Assembly (NCBI GenBank): GCA_049487715.1
Contig: CP150567.1
Span: 496,001-560,000 of the forward strand
Source of the DNA: Pycnococcus provasolii
Taxonomy: Eukaryota; Chlorophyta; Pseudoscourfieldiophyceae; Pseudoscourfieldiales
Length of the DNA stretch: 64,000 nucleotides
Direction: 5' to 3'
Position numbers and translations under genes: made by a program. This document shows positions 9,601 to 18,796 of the stretch, in pieces; the stretch's first letter is position 1, and each line of letters opens with the position of its first letter. A model generated the notes under the pieces. It did no database searches and was not told the DNA's origin. It worked only from the letters and a program-made list of their open reading frames with translations.

Positions 9601-11651
9601 TTCGGCTTGATGCATCGGACGTAGTGCGGGTCCATCTTCGACAGCGTTTCCATTAGGCTACCCAGCTGCTTCTTGAAGTTTGCCGACACACTGCTGAACT
9701 TCATGGCGGATCGGCTGCCGCCCTTGGACTCTGCCTCGGGATCCGGCGCAAACAGGTTCGCAATGAACGGCCGCGTGCTCCGGCTGAGCATCGCCTGGTG
9801 CTCGAGAACAACGTAGTCCTTGTTCTTGTCCATGAAGTTGAACGCATCGTACGTCACCTTGCCAGCGTAGTGGTGCAGCGTGAAGCTCTCCCTCTTTGCC
9901 TTCTTCGGCCGTTCGAAGCGCTCATGCTTGCGGTCAAAGTCGTTGTAGAGTTTCTCCGCAAATTCCTTGAACGTCGCGCGAGGAAATCTGCACTGCTCGT
10001 CGAGAGCGGCGATGATGCCCGTCTTAGGTGCCTCGATGAGGTCCAGAATATCCTGGTTGTCTTTAAACGAGATGTACGACCAGTCAATCTGCTCGCGCTT
10101 GTATTCCTCCTGCTCCATTTTGAAGACGTGGCTATTGAAGTGCTGCTGCAGCTTCTCGTTTGCCAGGTTGATGCAGAATTGCTCAAAGTCGTTGACGGCA
10201 AAGCACTCGAAGCCGTAGATGTCGAGCAGTCCAACGAGTCCCTTCGCGTTGTCATCCTGCCCGATGCTAACGTTGATCTTTTGCACAATCCAGTCGAACA
10301 GGCGCGAGTACAGCGTCTTGGATAGCGAGTCGCGCTTGTCGACGGATGCAGCCTCGCTAAGCTGCTTGGTGATGAGCCCATCGCGCGTCTCAATTGTATT
10401 CGTGTGCAGCGACTTGCCGAGGATTGACGCCGCGGTTGTCGCATCGCCGCTGGCATCCTCGTCGCCGAAGATGCCGCGCAGTTCGCTATCGACGCCGAGT
10501 AGGTCCGCCGCGGCGTCGACGCTCTGCGAGCACGACGCGACGTCGACGCGACAGTCGTCGTCGCCACCCACGAACTTAACATTTCCGAGGTGCATGACCG
10601 CGCACACGACGCGAAACAAGTCGAGCTGATCCTCCGCGGGAATGCCAACGTTATCCATCGCCTCGCGAAGTCTCACGTACTCCTCGGCGTTGTCCACGCC
10701 CTTGAGCGTGTGGCACTTGGAGGTTGCAACATACCCGAACGCCGCGCTGGCGTGCTGTGCATTCTCCGGCAGGTGCAGTGTCGCTCGCTCATCGGCATCT
10801 GCGCCAGCAGCCACGAGGTAAAACACGTGGTACGACCGCTCCGGGTCGCTGATGCCGGTGACACGCGACCTCTCGAGAAGGTATGTTCGGATCGCGGCGC
10901 CGGAGATGCACCCTTTGCCGTCGAACGTGATTTCGACAAACTTTCCAAATCGCGAGCTGTTGTCGTTGCGCACCGTCTTGGCATTCCCAAACGCTTCCAG
11001 GATGGGGTTGCTTTCCAGCACTTTTTGCTGCACCGGCTTCTCGCCGTCGACCTCGGCAGCTGCGGGTGCGCGCCCTCCCATAAAGGCTAGATAACTCATG
11101 ATCAGTTTCGTCGTCTCCGTCTTTCCCGCACCGCTCTCTCCGCTGACGAGAACGCTCTGCGGTCTCTTCACCTCTGCGGTGACCGCGCTCCTGTACGCGG
11201 CGTCTGCCACGGCGAAGACGTGCGGCGACAGCTCGCCAAACGGCACGCCCTTGTACTGCTGCATCATGTGGCTGTCGTACAGGTGCGGCAGCCGTCGGAA
11301 CGGGTTTACTGCAATGAGGATGGAAGCTGTGTAGGTGTAAATGTCGTCGAGTTCGTATCTCTCTTCGAGGTTGCTGAGTACGCCCGGTTCGTGCAGGTAC
11401 GGCAGCTTCGTCATGTCCTCGACGCCTCCTCTCATGGGCGGGTTCTGCAGCGGGCAGTCTGCCGACGCCTTTGTGACGGTGGTTCCATCGGCAAGCTGCA
11501 GCGTGACGTTCGATCCGTCGACGGCGGTAACTTCTGCCTTGCTCCATGTTATTTCGGAGGACTCGTCTTTGTTTTCGACCCACACGGTCGCGCCGATGCC
11601 GTGGACGTGGTCGAGCGGCAGGCCGGTCTTCTCGTTGATTAGGGGCGCCAT
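6642..11651 (-). CDS. Class XI myosin heavy chain
   Basis: This 1669-residue single-exon protein has an N-terminal SH3-like subdomain (about 18-65), then a motor with P-loop GESGAGKT at 171-178, switch I 'NDNSSRFGKF', switch II 'DIYGFECF', and the converter 'GLTKVFLRAGQ'. About six IQ repeats follow, then a coiled coil of roughly 200 residues, a Ser/Pro/Gly-rich linker and a C-terminal DIL (cargo-binding) domain ending 'LLSDNTSFDFLKTN'. This order is that of plant and green-algal myosin XI, which moves organelles along actin. The ATG at 11651 starts 20 residues before the SH3-like fold. Poly-Gly stretches in the tail (around bases 7500-7870) are a local oddity. An intact 5-kb reading frame without introns is notable. 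Confidence 0.95.
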   Translation of the reverse strand: MAPLINEKTGLPLDHVHGIGATVWVENKDESSEITWSKAEVTAVDGSNVTLQLADGTTVTKASADCPLQNPPMRGGVEDMTKLPYLHEPGVLSNLEERYELDDIYTYTASILIAVNPFRRLPHLYDSHMMQQYKGVPFGELSPHVFAVADAAYRSAVTAEVKRPQSVLVSGESGAGKTETTKLIMSYLAFMGGRAPAAAEVDGEKPVQQKVLESNPILEAFGNAKTVRNDNSSRFGKFVEITFDGKGCISGAAIRTYLLERSRVTGISDPERSYHVFYLVAAGADADERATLHLPENAQHASAAFGYVATSKCHTLKGVDNAEEYVRLREAMDNVGIPAEDQLDLFRVVCAVMHLGNVKFVGGDDDCRVDVASCSQSVDAAADLLGVDSELRGIFGDEDASGDATTAASILGKSLHTNTIETRDGLITKQLSEAASVDKRDSLSKTLYSRLFDWIVQKINVSIGQDDNAKGLVGLLDIYGFECFAVNDFEQFCINLANEKLQQHFNSHVFKMEQEEYKREQIDWSYISFKDNQDILDLIEAPKTGIIAALDEQCRFPRATFKEFAEKLYNDFDRKHERFERPKKAKRESFTLHHYAGKVTYDAFNFMDKNKDYVVLEHQAMLSRSTRPFIANLFAPDPEAESKGGSRSAMKFSSVSANFKKQLGSLMETLSKMDPHYVRCIKPNVASAPMLFESRNVLNQLRAGGVLEAVRISQAGYPSRRFFTEFVNRFYMIDPNLLRQNIDDRAISQKLCAKARLEGFQIGLTKVFLRAGQMALLDKQRLLVLQESAIVIAREWRRKKARDLYLRMREAVVTLQAGGRGMLARMRARELRKLKAATKLQASVRMFLACRAFRRTRRAVKKIQAGYRGYRKRLAALTERYDMSILLLQSMGRMAIQRRRYLKARHGIVRLQSRYRAKGARKVLKQLRLEARDVNNIRNEKEKLEAAVKKQEETIAKMQEDRKDLKAKLKEYKHQAEEAHNSAAEATEYKREVGSLRAALEAEKENLSAKDMELLELKQKLETEGQARAMAEEAVRAEQETAATTLARAKEDHEAEISGVRQEHESEMVALRATIEEKEAAREKIARAHDELQARLSNLESENKVLMEEIDKAKQEALRAASAAPPPAKVAPAPAAAPESNRASRASSMTESDINGKINELESKKEKVAKERAERDEKALLSVLRSENSFSQGRPVAACTVFVVLLKWGSLSADRTSVFDKIIQTMGQVIDGYHENNDVLSFWLANTTTLLCLLQRTLRAGSGAGGGVNGNRRRASIAQASNMLQRAFGSFGGANRSAATALSPGGAAASPVIPGLAAFGIGGVTASAGMASVEAKYPALLFKQQLAAFAEKIYGMLRDNVKKEVTPLLTSCIQQPRKEGGGAGGGATRGQIRGAGSAGGDHPLARQGSIGSPKSSGGADDDEHQMGAATSCWNTILNVLDELLRTLQKNNVSSFLIQKLFKQVFSFINVQLFNALLLRRECCSFSNGEYVKTGLAELEHWIHSVGNQWLGDSWDEMRYIRQAVTFLVVHHKPRKSLAEITSDMCPCLSIQQLYRISTMYWDDRYGTETVSTQVLSSMKQLMLEDNSGSNSFLLDDDMSVPFTMDEIATNMPDLSLEKLPTPELLSDNTSFDFLKTNVGTATTPSPKDAAGAPRPSPSAALATGKENQT

Positions 11652-12383
11652 GGTTATGGGTTAGGCTAGTTGACTAATCGGTCAAGACAAACTGACTCAG
11701 TCAACCGACTCAACAGAACCAACCGCAGAGCAACCAGAACTAACCGCGCAACCGCAAAGGAATCAACGGAGCAATCACGACTAAGAGGGAGCCACGACCG
11801 AGCACGTGAGATGAAGGAACACGAGCACGACGAGGACGAAGAGAAGACCACGCCACACCAACCACGCGCACTGGCGATGACCAACCAACCACGCCAACAA
11901 CCAACCGCACCAACCAAGGACCGGTGGAGAAACGAACGACGGACGGAACAACAAACGTTTTGGAAAAGCACAGGAGAGAACAGCGGATGGGGAGGCGAGA
12001 GGGAAAAACCAAACCAAGGCACGCGCCAAATACCAGAGGGGCGAAGCAGATGCAGATGAAAAACAGATCAGCCGGGAAATACAAATACTGAAATACTGAA
12101 ATACTGCAAGGGAAGGGGGAACCTTCGGTAGGAACTCAAAAACAAGAACTCAACGGTCATTTCCCTTAGAGAGTTTAGTTCATTAGGGGTTGGCATGGAA
12201 ATTCGGGGTTCGAAGGGAAAGTTCTGGCAAGAAGTTGCAATATCCTAACTTAAGAGTATGTAGACTATACAAGACCATTCACGGTGTTCAGGTAACCTTA
12301 CTTATCGTAGGATAAGTACGTGCTGGCTAACTGGCCAGTTGACGTTCCGAAACGTCAACAGAAGTGCAACCAGCAGTCAGTCG
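11652..12383. other. Intergenic region upstream of myosin
   Basis: No supported gene. The 300 bases next to myosin are A/C-rich and contain repeated ACCAACC/AACC words. Three GAAATACT-like units lie at 12084-12107. Confidence 0.4.
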
Positions 12384-13574
12384 TCAACGCATCAGCACGC
12401 CGCCACCGTCGCGCATTCGGCCCAACGAACGAGCGAGCTTCGTGAGGCGCGCGCGAGCGCCCGCGGCGGTGCGGCGCACGGCGGCGAGGCTGCCTACAAA
12501 CACTGGGGCGAGAAATATCATACCAATCACCGTCACGAACGCCAAGTTCCCCGGCGAGTACAGCTCGTTGATCGAACGCAGGTCGCGAAGCCGTTCGCCG
12601 GCAGATACGGGAATCAGCTGCGTCACGCAAAGACCCACGATCGTGCTGACAGCGAAGATGCCGAACGGTATGCCAATGATTGGCGACGCGATCGTCACAA
12701 ACACGTTCGGAAAAATCGGCGTGCAGCGCAGGAAAAGCATGTACGACAGCAGGTTGTTGCGGTGCTTGTTGATCTCCGTGTTGAAAAACACCATCTTCTC
12801 CGCGTACATCCAGTAGACGAGCGGCCGGCCGAGCGTGTAGCTGATGAAGTAGCAGAGCGAGCTGCCAAGCACGCAGCAACTGACGACCGCCGCAAGTCCA
12901 AAAGCAAGGCCGTACAGCGAACCGGCCAACACGGAAAGGAAGATTCCACCAGGTATGGCGAACGTCTGCATGAAGATGTATGTAGCGCAGAAGATGGCGA
13001 GTACGTCCGTGGGGTTGGTAACTTGGAAGTGGCTCATCACCTCGACGAGCTCCTTCACGTCATCTAAGTTTCTTGGCGGAAGTTTCACGTCTGTTTCAAA
13101 CTTCGGCATGATGGATGCGTATATATTGTACAGAGTCAGGGTGCCCAACGCGAAGAGCGCTCCTATGCTTAGCAGCGTCCGCACGTTTGGCGGTCCAGGT
13201 GGAGGAAGCATGGCTCCCATCGTGACGGCGTTTGTCACAGCTCCGAGTCCGATGGCGTCGCTCACGTCAACGGGGTAGCTTTCGGAGTAGCGTACACTGT
13301 GTCCGCCGTCGATTCGAACCTTGGACTTCGCCTGTGCGGTCGAGCTCGTCTGTCTGTCCGTCTGGTGATCGCCGTTCGAACCCCCCCCTTTTTGGTCTGT
13401 GGCCTTGTAGCTCCACGCTGACCTCGCCGCCGACCCGGCCGTCGTCGTCGAAACCCCGCTGCCACTCGCCTCCATGTCGTCACCGATGGCGGTCGACGTG
13501 CCTGCTTGCATACGCGGCGAGAGGTGCGCGCGTTGGTTATCGTTTAAGTCGTACGTCGACTGGCCCGCGCCCAT
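12384..13574 (-). CDS. TMEM41/VMP1-type VTT-domain membrane protein
   Basis: The protein has 396 residues. The first 130 are hydrophilic, then come a membrane segment (about 132-155) and the VTT/SNARE-associated domain from about 165 to 350. The TMEM41B-like blocks 'PPRNLDDVKELVEVM', 'ATYIFMQTFAIPGGIFLSVLAG', 'LGRPLVYW' and 'FLRCTPIFPNVFVTIASPIIG' are all present, including the conserved Arg and Pro-Asn. TMEM41B and VMP1 are ER lipid scramblases needed for autophagy and lipid mobilisation. The N terminus MGAGQS fits an N-myristoylation consensus (Gly2, Ser6), which would be unusual for this family. Nine bases upstream of 12384 nothing further is coding. Confidence 0.9.
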   Translation of the reverse strand: MGAGQSTYDLNDNQRAHLSPRMQAGTSTAIGDDMEASGSGVSTTTAGSAARSAWSYKATDQKGGGSNGDHQTDRQTSSTAQAKSKVRIDGGHSVRYSESYPVDVSDAIGLGAVTNAVTMGAMLPPPGPPNVRTLLSIGALFALGTLTLYNIYASIMPKFETDVKLPPRNLDDVKELVEVMSHFQVTNPTDVLAIFCATYIFMQTFAIPGGIFLSVLAGSLYGLAFGLAAVVSCCVLGSSLCYFISYTLGRPLVYWMYAEKMVFFNTEINKHRNNLLSYMLFLRCTPIFPNVFVTIASPIIGIPFGIFAVSTIVGLCVTQLIPVSAGERLRDLRSINELYSPGNLAFVTVIGMIFLAPVFVGSLAAVRRTAAGARARLTKLARSLGRMRDGGGVLMR

Positions 13575-14208
13575 CCTTCCTGTTTTGGATGAGAAGGTAC
13601 GAGTGTAGGGGGAAGCTCAGGCACGTCAGGACGACGAGAGACTAGACTAGATGTATGAGGCCGCAAACCAAACCACGAACGGATTGAAGTGCCACAACAA
13701 ACCACAAACCACAAACCACCTGGAAAGGTGCTAAAGGCGAGCTTAAGTAAGCTTAAGCTTAAGTAAGCTGCGAGAGGGCGAGCTGCGAGAAAGGGGGGCC
13801 GAATGAAGCGCAGATTGGGAAAAGTTACCAATAAAATGCAGGTGGTGGGTGGCACCAACCAGCCAAAACAAAACGCTGCTCGAGAGGCGAGAAGAGCGAG
13901 AAGAAGAGGGCGAAGGATGACAAGGAATAATGGGGAAGGCGCGGCCACCAATCCCGGCGCATAAATAAATAAAAAAGGCCTCAAAGAAGAAATGCGCATC
14001 CCATCCTATGCTAGACTGGATCCCCAAACCAAGTCTACCTCCTCCTCCCGAAACCCCGAAAGCAGCGTTTTAGCGTTAGGGTTTTAGGTTAGGGCTAGGG
14101 TTACGAGAGGTTACTTCCTGGGGCGGCGCCCTCTCCCCCCTCTTTGTCATTTTTCCGGGCGACGCCACCGGACCAGGTCGTCCACGGCACACAACGACCG
14201 TAGCAATA
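13575..14208. promoter_or_regulatory. Divergent promoter region VTT gene / TAF13
   Basis: No gene is seen. At 14071-14103, about 105 bases before the TAF13 ATG, there are four TTAGGG/TAGGGTT-like units. Near the VTT gene an AGCTTAAG-type repeat (AAGTAAGCTTAAGCTTAAG) lies at about 13744-13767. Confidence 0.5.
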
Positions 14209-14640
14209 ATGTCGGCACCGCCGCCCCCGCCGCCATCAGCACAGCCACCCGCCGGGTTGCCTGCACAGCAACAACACGCTGGGGGGACAAGCGCACAGCA
14301 GCAGCAGCAGCAGCAGCAACCACAAACAAACGACAGCCTATTCGCAAAGGACCTCAGGCTGATGATGTACGGGTTCGGCGACAGCAAACACCCACTTGAC
14401 GCCACAGTCAGCCTCGTCGAGGACATCGTCGTCGAGTACATCACAGACTTGGTGCACCGCGCAGCTCACCTCGCGCGAAAGAGAGGAGCACGCATGTCAA
14501 GGGAGGATGTCATGCACGTGCTTCGCAGAGACCCAAGGAAGTACGGAAGAGCACTGCACCTCTTGCAGACGCAGAGCGAGCAAAACGATGCTTTGAGGTC
14601 AGACCAAAAGTACCTTGCGCAAGGAGTGACGAGGAAGTAA
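14209..14640 (+). CDS. TAF13: TAF13, histone-fold subunit of TFIID
   Basis: The protein has 143 residues. A Pro/Gln-rich leader (1-45, including a poly-Gln run) precedes a TAF13 histone fold: 'LFAKDLRLMMYGFGD', 'LVEDIVVEYITDLVHRAAHLARKRG' and 'REDVMHVLRRDPRKYGRALHLL'. TAF13 pairs with TAF11 within TFIID for Pol II initiation. The ATG at 14209 is the first in frame after the telo-box-rich promoter. The leader is longer than in animal TAF13. Confidence 0.93.
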   Translation: MSAPPPPPPSAQPPAGLPAQQQHAGGTSAQQQQQQQQPQTNDSLFAKDLRLMMYGFGDSKHPLDATVSLVEDIVVEYITDLVHRAAHLARKRGARMSREDVMHVLRRDPRKYGRALHLLQTQSEQNDALRSDQKYLAQGVTRK

Positions 14641-14812
14641 CATACTAACTATTCTATTCTGAAGAAAAAACAAATTTTGTCCCTGTTCGGATTTTACAAG
14701 CGAACTCCACCCCCGACCCAACACATTCCAAATGTTTTTTGCCCTTGAACAAAGTATGAACACAAGGAGTTATACATGGCGATGACAGCACGGCACGCCC
14801 GCGGAATGCCAT

Positions 14813-16285
14813 TTATGCAGCTTTGGGCACACTCAGCGATACCGCCGCACCCGTCGCCGGCTCGACAACCGACACGTGCGCAAACTGGGGGATCTGCATC
14901 TGGGGGATCATCGGCGACAAACTCATCGGGCTCGAGGCCTTGCACTGTTCCTGCGTAATGTTTGATGCGGGGATAAAGTTGTCGTGTAAGGGCGCACGCT
15001 CTTCTGCCGACGTGGGCACGGCATAGATGTAGTTCGGACTGGGCACGCTCAGGCTGTCAGCTGGAGTCAACCTTCCACTGCTCATGTCGACGAAGAACGA
15101 CGATACGAGGTTGCTGTCCTGGTTTCCAACCAAAAGCAGGCGCCCGGATCGGTCGAAGTTGAAGTTGCGCGGGCACTTGCCTCCCGTGGGCTCGTAGTCA
15201 ACGAGCGCGAGCATGCCAGAGTTGTCATCGACGCGGAACACGGCGAGCGTATCGTGCCCGCGGTTTGCGACGTACAGGAACTTGCCCGACGGGTGCAGGC
15301 GCACCTCGCTCGCGTGGCTTGCAGCCTTCCACACGCCGTCGGCGTTGATCGACCCGCGTCCATCCCACTCGTGAGGGAGCGTGCTGATCACCTGCATCTC
15401 CTCGAGGATCGACTCGCTCTTCGACTCGCCGAAGCTGCTCATCTCCACGGCGTGTCCCGACGGGTAGCCTTCTGCAAATGCGGCAATGTGCCGGTACTGC
15501 AGCACGGTCACGGAGCTCTCGAGCTCGTTCACAACGAACGCGCAACGCAGCGTGGGGTGGAAGACGAGGTGGCGTGGCCCGCGCCCGGCGACGAGGTCGA
15601 CAGACGCGCGCAGGCGCATCGCACCCGCCACCATGTCGACACGGTAGACGAACACCTTGTCCAGTCCAAGGTCGGAGACGAAGTGCAGGCGGCTGGCGTA
15701 CGGTTCCGTGACGATGCAGTGGCTGTGCGGCCACCGCTGGCGGTACTGCCAGTGCTCCTCGCGCGTGGGGCGGTTGTTCTCGACGTAGCTGGCACCTGGC
15801 TGCATGTTGATTTCGCGAACACCGGAGATGTTCCCCTGTGCGTCGAGCTGCATGAGGTTCACCTTCGCGTCCCAGTAGTTGACGGCGAGCATGTACTGCA
15901 TGCTCTGGTGTATGTTGAGGTAGCACGTCGACTTGCCTTGTGCGGACACGCGCCCGAGCACGCGCAGCTTGGATGCGTCTCCGTTGTCCATGGCAATGGC
16001 GACGACGTCTCCGTCCGCGTCGATGCGCTCGGTGGATGCGTACAGCACGTTCTTGTGCGGGTGTTTGACGACAAACGCGGGGTTCGGTCCGACGTCGAGT
16101 GCGGACTTGAGCTGCAGTTTCCCTGTGGCTGCGTCGATGAGAATACTTGAGAGTCCTCGTCCCATTTCTCCCTTGGGCGTGTGTGCGAGGATGGCGGCGT
16201 CGGTGTACGAGGACACCATGAAGGTGACATGTGAAGAGGTAGGTGACGAAGGTGACGAAGGCATGAGGTGGTCGGAAGACGTCAT
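14813..16285 (-). CDS. Lactonase-fold seven-bladed beta-propeller (6-phosphogluconolactonase-like)
   Basis: A 490-residue protein whose blades match the lactonase family: 'VGPNPAFVVKHPHKNVLYASTE', 'PHSHCIVTEPYASRLHFVSDLGLDKVFVY', 'GRGPRHLVFHPTLRCAFVVNELESSVTV', 'ASEVRLHPSGKFLYVANRGHDTLAVF' and 'CPRNFNFDRSGRLLLVGNQDSNLVSSF'. Bacterial members (Pgl type) hydrolyse 6-phosphogluconolactone; in eukaryotes the role is less certain. Start choice: the ATG at 16285 gives 'MTSSDHLMPSS'; an in-frame ATG at 16321 would add 12 residues. A 60-residue C-terminal extension beyond the last blade is not recognised. No signal peptide is evident. Confidence 0.82.
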   Translation of the reverse strand: MTSSDHLMPSSPSSPTSSHVTFMVSSYTDAAILAHTPKGEMGRGLSSILIDAATGKLQLKSALDVGPNPAFVVKHPHKNVLYASTERIDADGDVVAIAMDNGDASKLRVLGRVSAQGKSTCYLNIHQSMQYMLAVNYWDAKVNLMQLDAQGNISGVREINMQPGASYVENNRPTREEHWQYRQRWPHSHCIVTEPYASRLHFVSDLGLDKVFVYRVDMVAGAMRLRASVDLVAGRGPRHLVFHPTLRCAFVVNELESSVTVLQYRHIAAFAEGYPSGHAVEMSSFGESKSESILEEMQVISTLPHEWDGRGSINADGVWKAASHASEVRLHPSGKFLYVANRGHDTLAVFRVDDNSGMLALVDYEPTGGKCPRNFNFDRSGRLLLVGNQDSNLVSSFFVDMSSGRLTPADSLSVPSPNYIYAVPTSAEERAPLHDNFIPASNITQEQCKASSPMSLSPMIPQMQIPQFAHVSVVEPATGAAVSLSVPKAA

Positions 16286-17717
16286 AGTAGAGAACTGCGG
16301 TGTGGAGTGTGGAGTGAGCATGAAGAAATAAGAATGATTATAGAGAGGGACTGAACACAAACAACAAGAATAGGTGGGGGAGAGAATAGTGGAGGCTGAC
16401 GTGTATCCATAACCGAACCAAATAACAAACCTCGGGAATATAGATAGCAAAATATCAAATATCAAATATCAAAATATAGGTGTGTGTATCCGCCCCGCCG
16501 CCACATGGACAACCACTCACTCCCTCCGTGGACCTTTTTTTTTTTTCACCTGGGCCTGGGAGAGAAATATGCTTAGGTCATGGCCTCCCGGGACCCCTCC
16601 TCTCCCTCCCCTCCCTCGCCATGCTCCACTGCACTGCTCCACTACTTTACTCTACTCCAAGGTTAAGGTCGCGCGAGGCTCATACATGTGTGTTAAGTAC
16701 GCACCTTATTATGTTAGGGAGCTGGGTTAGAGGTGGCTTAACGTGTATGTACGTGCGCGTAACGGAACGGTGAGGTGAGGTGAGCGAAGAGAAGAGAGAA
16801 GAGAGAAGATTTCGAGGAAGGAATGTTTGCTTGTGTAGAAGAACAGAAGAACCGGAACCTTGTTGTTAGTCGCGTGCCGCCACCTCAGGGGACCACCTCA
16901 GGGGCACGAGCGGACGCGGTCCCTGTGGGGGAGGTCGACGTGGACGGATCTGCCCTAGGACGTAGTCGAGTTCAGAGGTACTAAGCGCAACGCAACTGAC
17001 GTCCCGTCCGAATCTCATGACGCAGGGACCAATGATAAGGCGCATCGTGATGAGCAACGTTGCTTTTTTCCCTGACGAAAAGAGAGCAAATATCAGGCAG
17101 AATCACGAAAAGGCACGCAAAAGGCACGCAAAGCAGGGTGGCGGCACGTCTTGGTACACTGACGTCTGCAAGGCAAGGGCTAACTACCGTCCGCAATGGT
17201 CCGCAACTCCGCAGTTCCTTCGTTACGACTCCCCTTCATTTTGGGCAACAACAACGGCTTGACAGTACCCGGTAGTTCTCCAGGGTGGCGTGCGCCCAAA
17301 ATAATGAATCTCATCAGAACCTTGACGAACGAAGAAGCAAGATATCTTACCGGATGTGCCGTAGGAACTACAGTACGGGTAGCCGGGGAAGGTTAACATC
17401 GTAGGTACCCTACCTACAGCAGTGTCATTTTACCGGCTCGTGCCTCGTGCACACTGCATGGCCAGCCTGCAGTCGAATGGGGTAAGTTCTTCGAGTCGCG
17501 AGTTGAAGGCGAGCGACAGGGCCCTCTCTTCTCTCTCCCAGGTCTCGCTCCAGGCTCGAAAGGCAGAAATGCTACCCGAGAAGGCCGAGAGGTGTGCCCG
17601 GCGAGCGAGGGACGAGGGTTGGGACTGACGCGTTTCCACAGGCCACAGGTGATGACAAGAGGGGTAGCACAAGCAATTCTCTTCTCCTCCTTTCTTTTCC
17701 CCCTCCCTCTGACCAGG

Positions 17718-17895
17718 TCCTCTGACCACCCTCCCTCACCATCTCTTACTACAGGCACTCTGGCCAGCCAGCCGGCCAGGCGGCCAGCCCGGCCCCCTTT
17801 TCTCCTCACCCCCCTTCCCTCTTTCTCTTTCCCCCCATTCTTTTATCCCTCCTTCTGACTACCTTCCTTCACCTTCTCTCACTACAGGCACTCTG
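17718..17895 (+). repeat. Imperfect duplicated acceptor-like segment
   Basis: About 46 bases occur at 17718-17763 and again at 17849-17895. Both end in TACAGGCACTCTGG or CTACAGGCACTCTGG after a pyrimidine tract. The spacing is about 131 bases. Confidence 0.6.
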
Positions 17896-18270
17896 GGACG
17901 CCACACTTCTATTTTTGCTCCGCCTTAACCATCCACCATGAATGAACCCCACCCACAAGCTCGGCCGTCCCGCCTCCCTCTTCCAAACTCCAACACCTTG
18001 ACTTGCGTGACATTGAACATCCGCCACCACACTTCCACCCACGCCCCTCCTCTCCACACTCTCCAACTGGGCCGCGCGACATGTACCAACAACAACCAGG
18101 TTGCAAGAAACGGCAGGAAGGAGGTTGCGCAACACCACGGGTACTTTGATTTTGATACGGTAGGAAGCCAACTCTTTGCCAGCTCATGATAGGTTAGTAG
18201 GCTCCAGTGCTCAGGCTGGAGCTCTCGTGTCCTGTACGTCCTGACTCGGAGGACAACGACAGAGAAGAAG

Positions 18271-18502
18271 AGTCGTTCCCGATGCAGCAGATTCGGACTC
18301 TCCCTCCTCGTCCTGTGCTGCAAGTCCAAGTGGTGTATGAGCAGGTGCCACCTCGGCTCGGCCAAGTGCCACTGTGGAGCTCCACGTCCCCTGCCTCAGG
18401 TGCTGCAAGTGGTGACCCGTGAGTGGTGAGAGTGCACCGCAAGTGGGACCCAGAAGAAGGGCAAGTAGTTGGACGAAAACAAAAGTCGTTCCCGATGCAG
18501 CA
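18271..18502 (+). repeat. 19-bp direct repeat pair
   Basis: AGTCGTTCCCGATGCAGCA occurs exactly at 18271-18289 and 18484-18502. The flanks are dissimilar. Confidence 0.7.
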
Positions 18503-18796
18503 TAGTTACTGTACAGTAAGAGTAGTGCCTGCAAGAGTGCACTTGGAGAGTGTATCTCGTCGACGAAACAAGAGGCCACGCGCCCACTTGCCTTCTTTCC
18601 CAGGACCCGTCACCCGTAGTCGGAGGTTTTCCAGTGAGTCCGATCGCGCCTTTCGCCAACCACCATTCATTCCACCAAGCTCTGCTCATTCTCATTCCCA
18701 CCCTTCAGATCACTCCTCACTTCTCATTCTTCCCTTCTCTTGCACTCACTCTCTCTCTCTCTCCCTTGTGTGATACTATACACACATACTCTTACT

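Larger units (their letters stand above)
16286..18796. other. Gene-poor 2.5-kb region
   Basis: No supported coding region; all frames here lack consistent G/C third-position bias. It holds CT-rich tracts, a duplicated splice-acceptor-like segment (17718-17763 and 17849-17895), a 19-bp direct repeat (18271 and 18484) and the 14-mer CAGTACCCGGTAGT at 17263, which recurs at 44575. It may contain non-coding transcripts or decayed elements. Confidence 0.4.

Noticed and set aside
11666-12059. Frames upstream of myosin as an additional gene
   Set aside because: They derive from A/C-rich repeats and lack codon bias; no start context or domain.
13300-13385. GTTCGAA-type words resembling a tRNA B box
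   Set aside because: They lie in the coding region of the VTT protein and no acceptor or anticodon stems pair around them.
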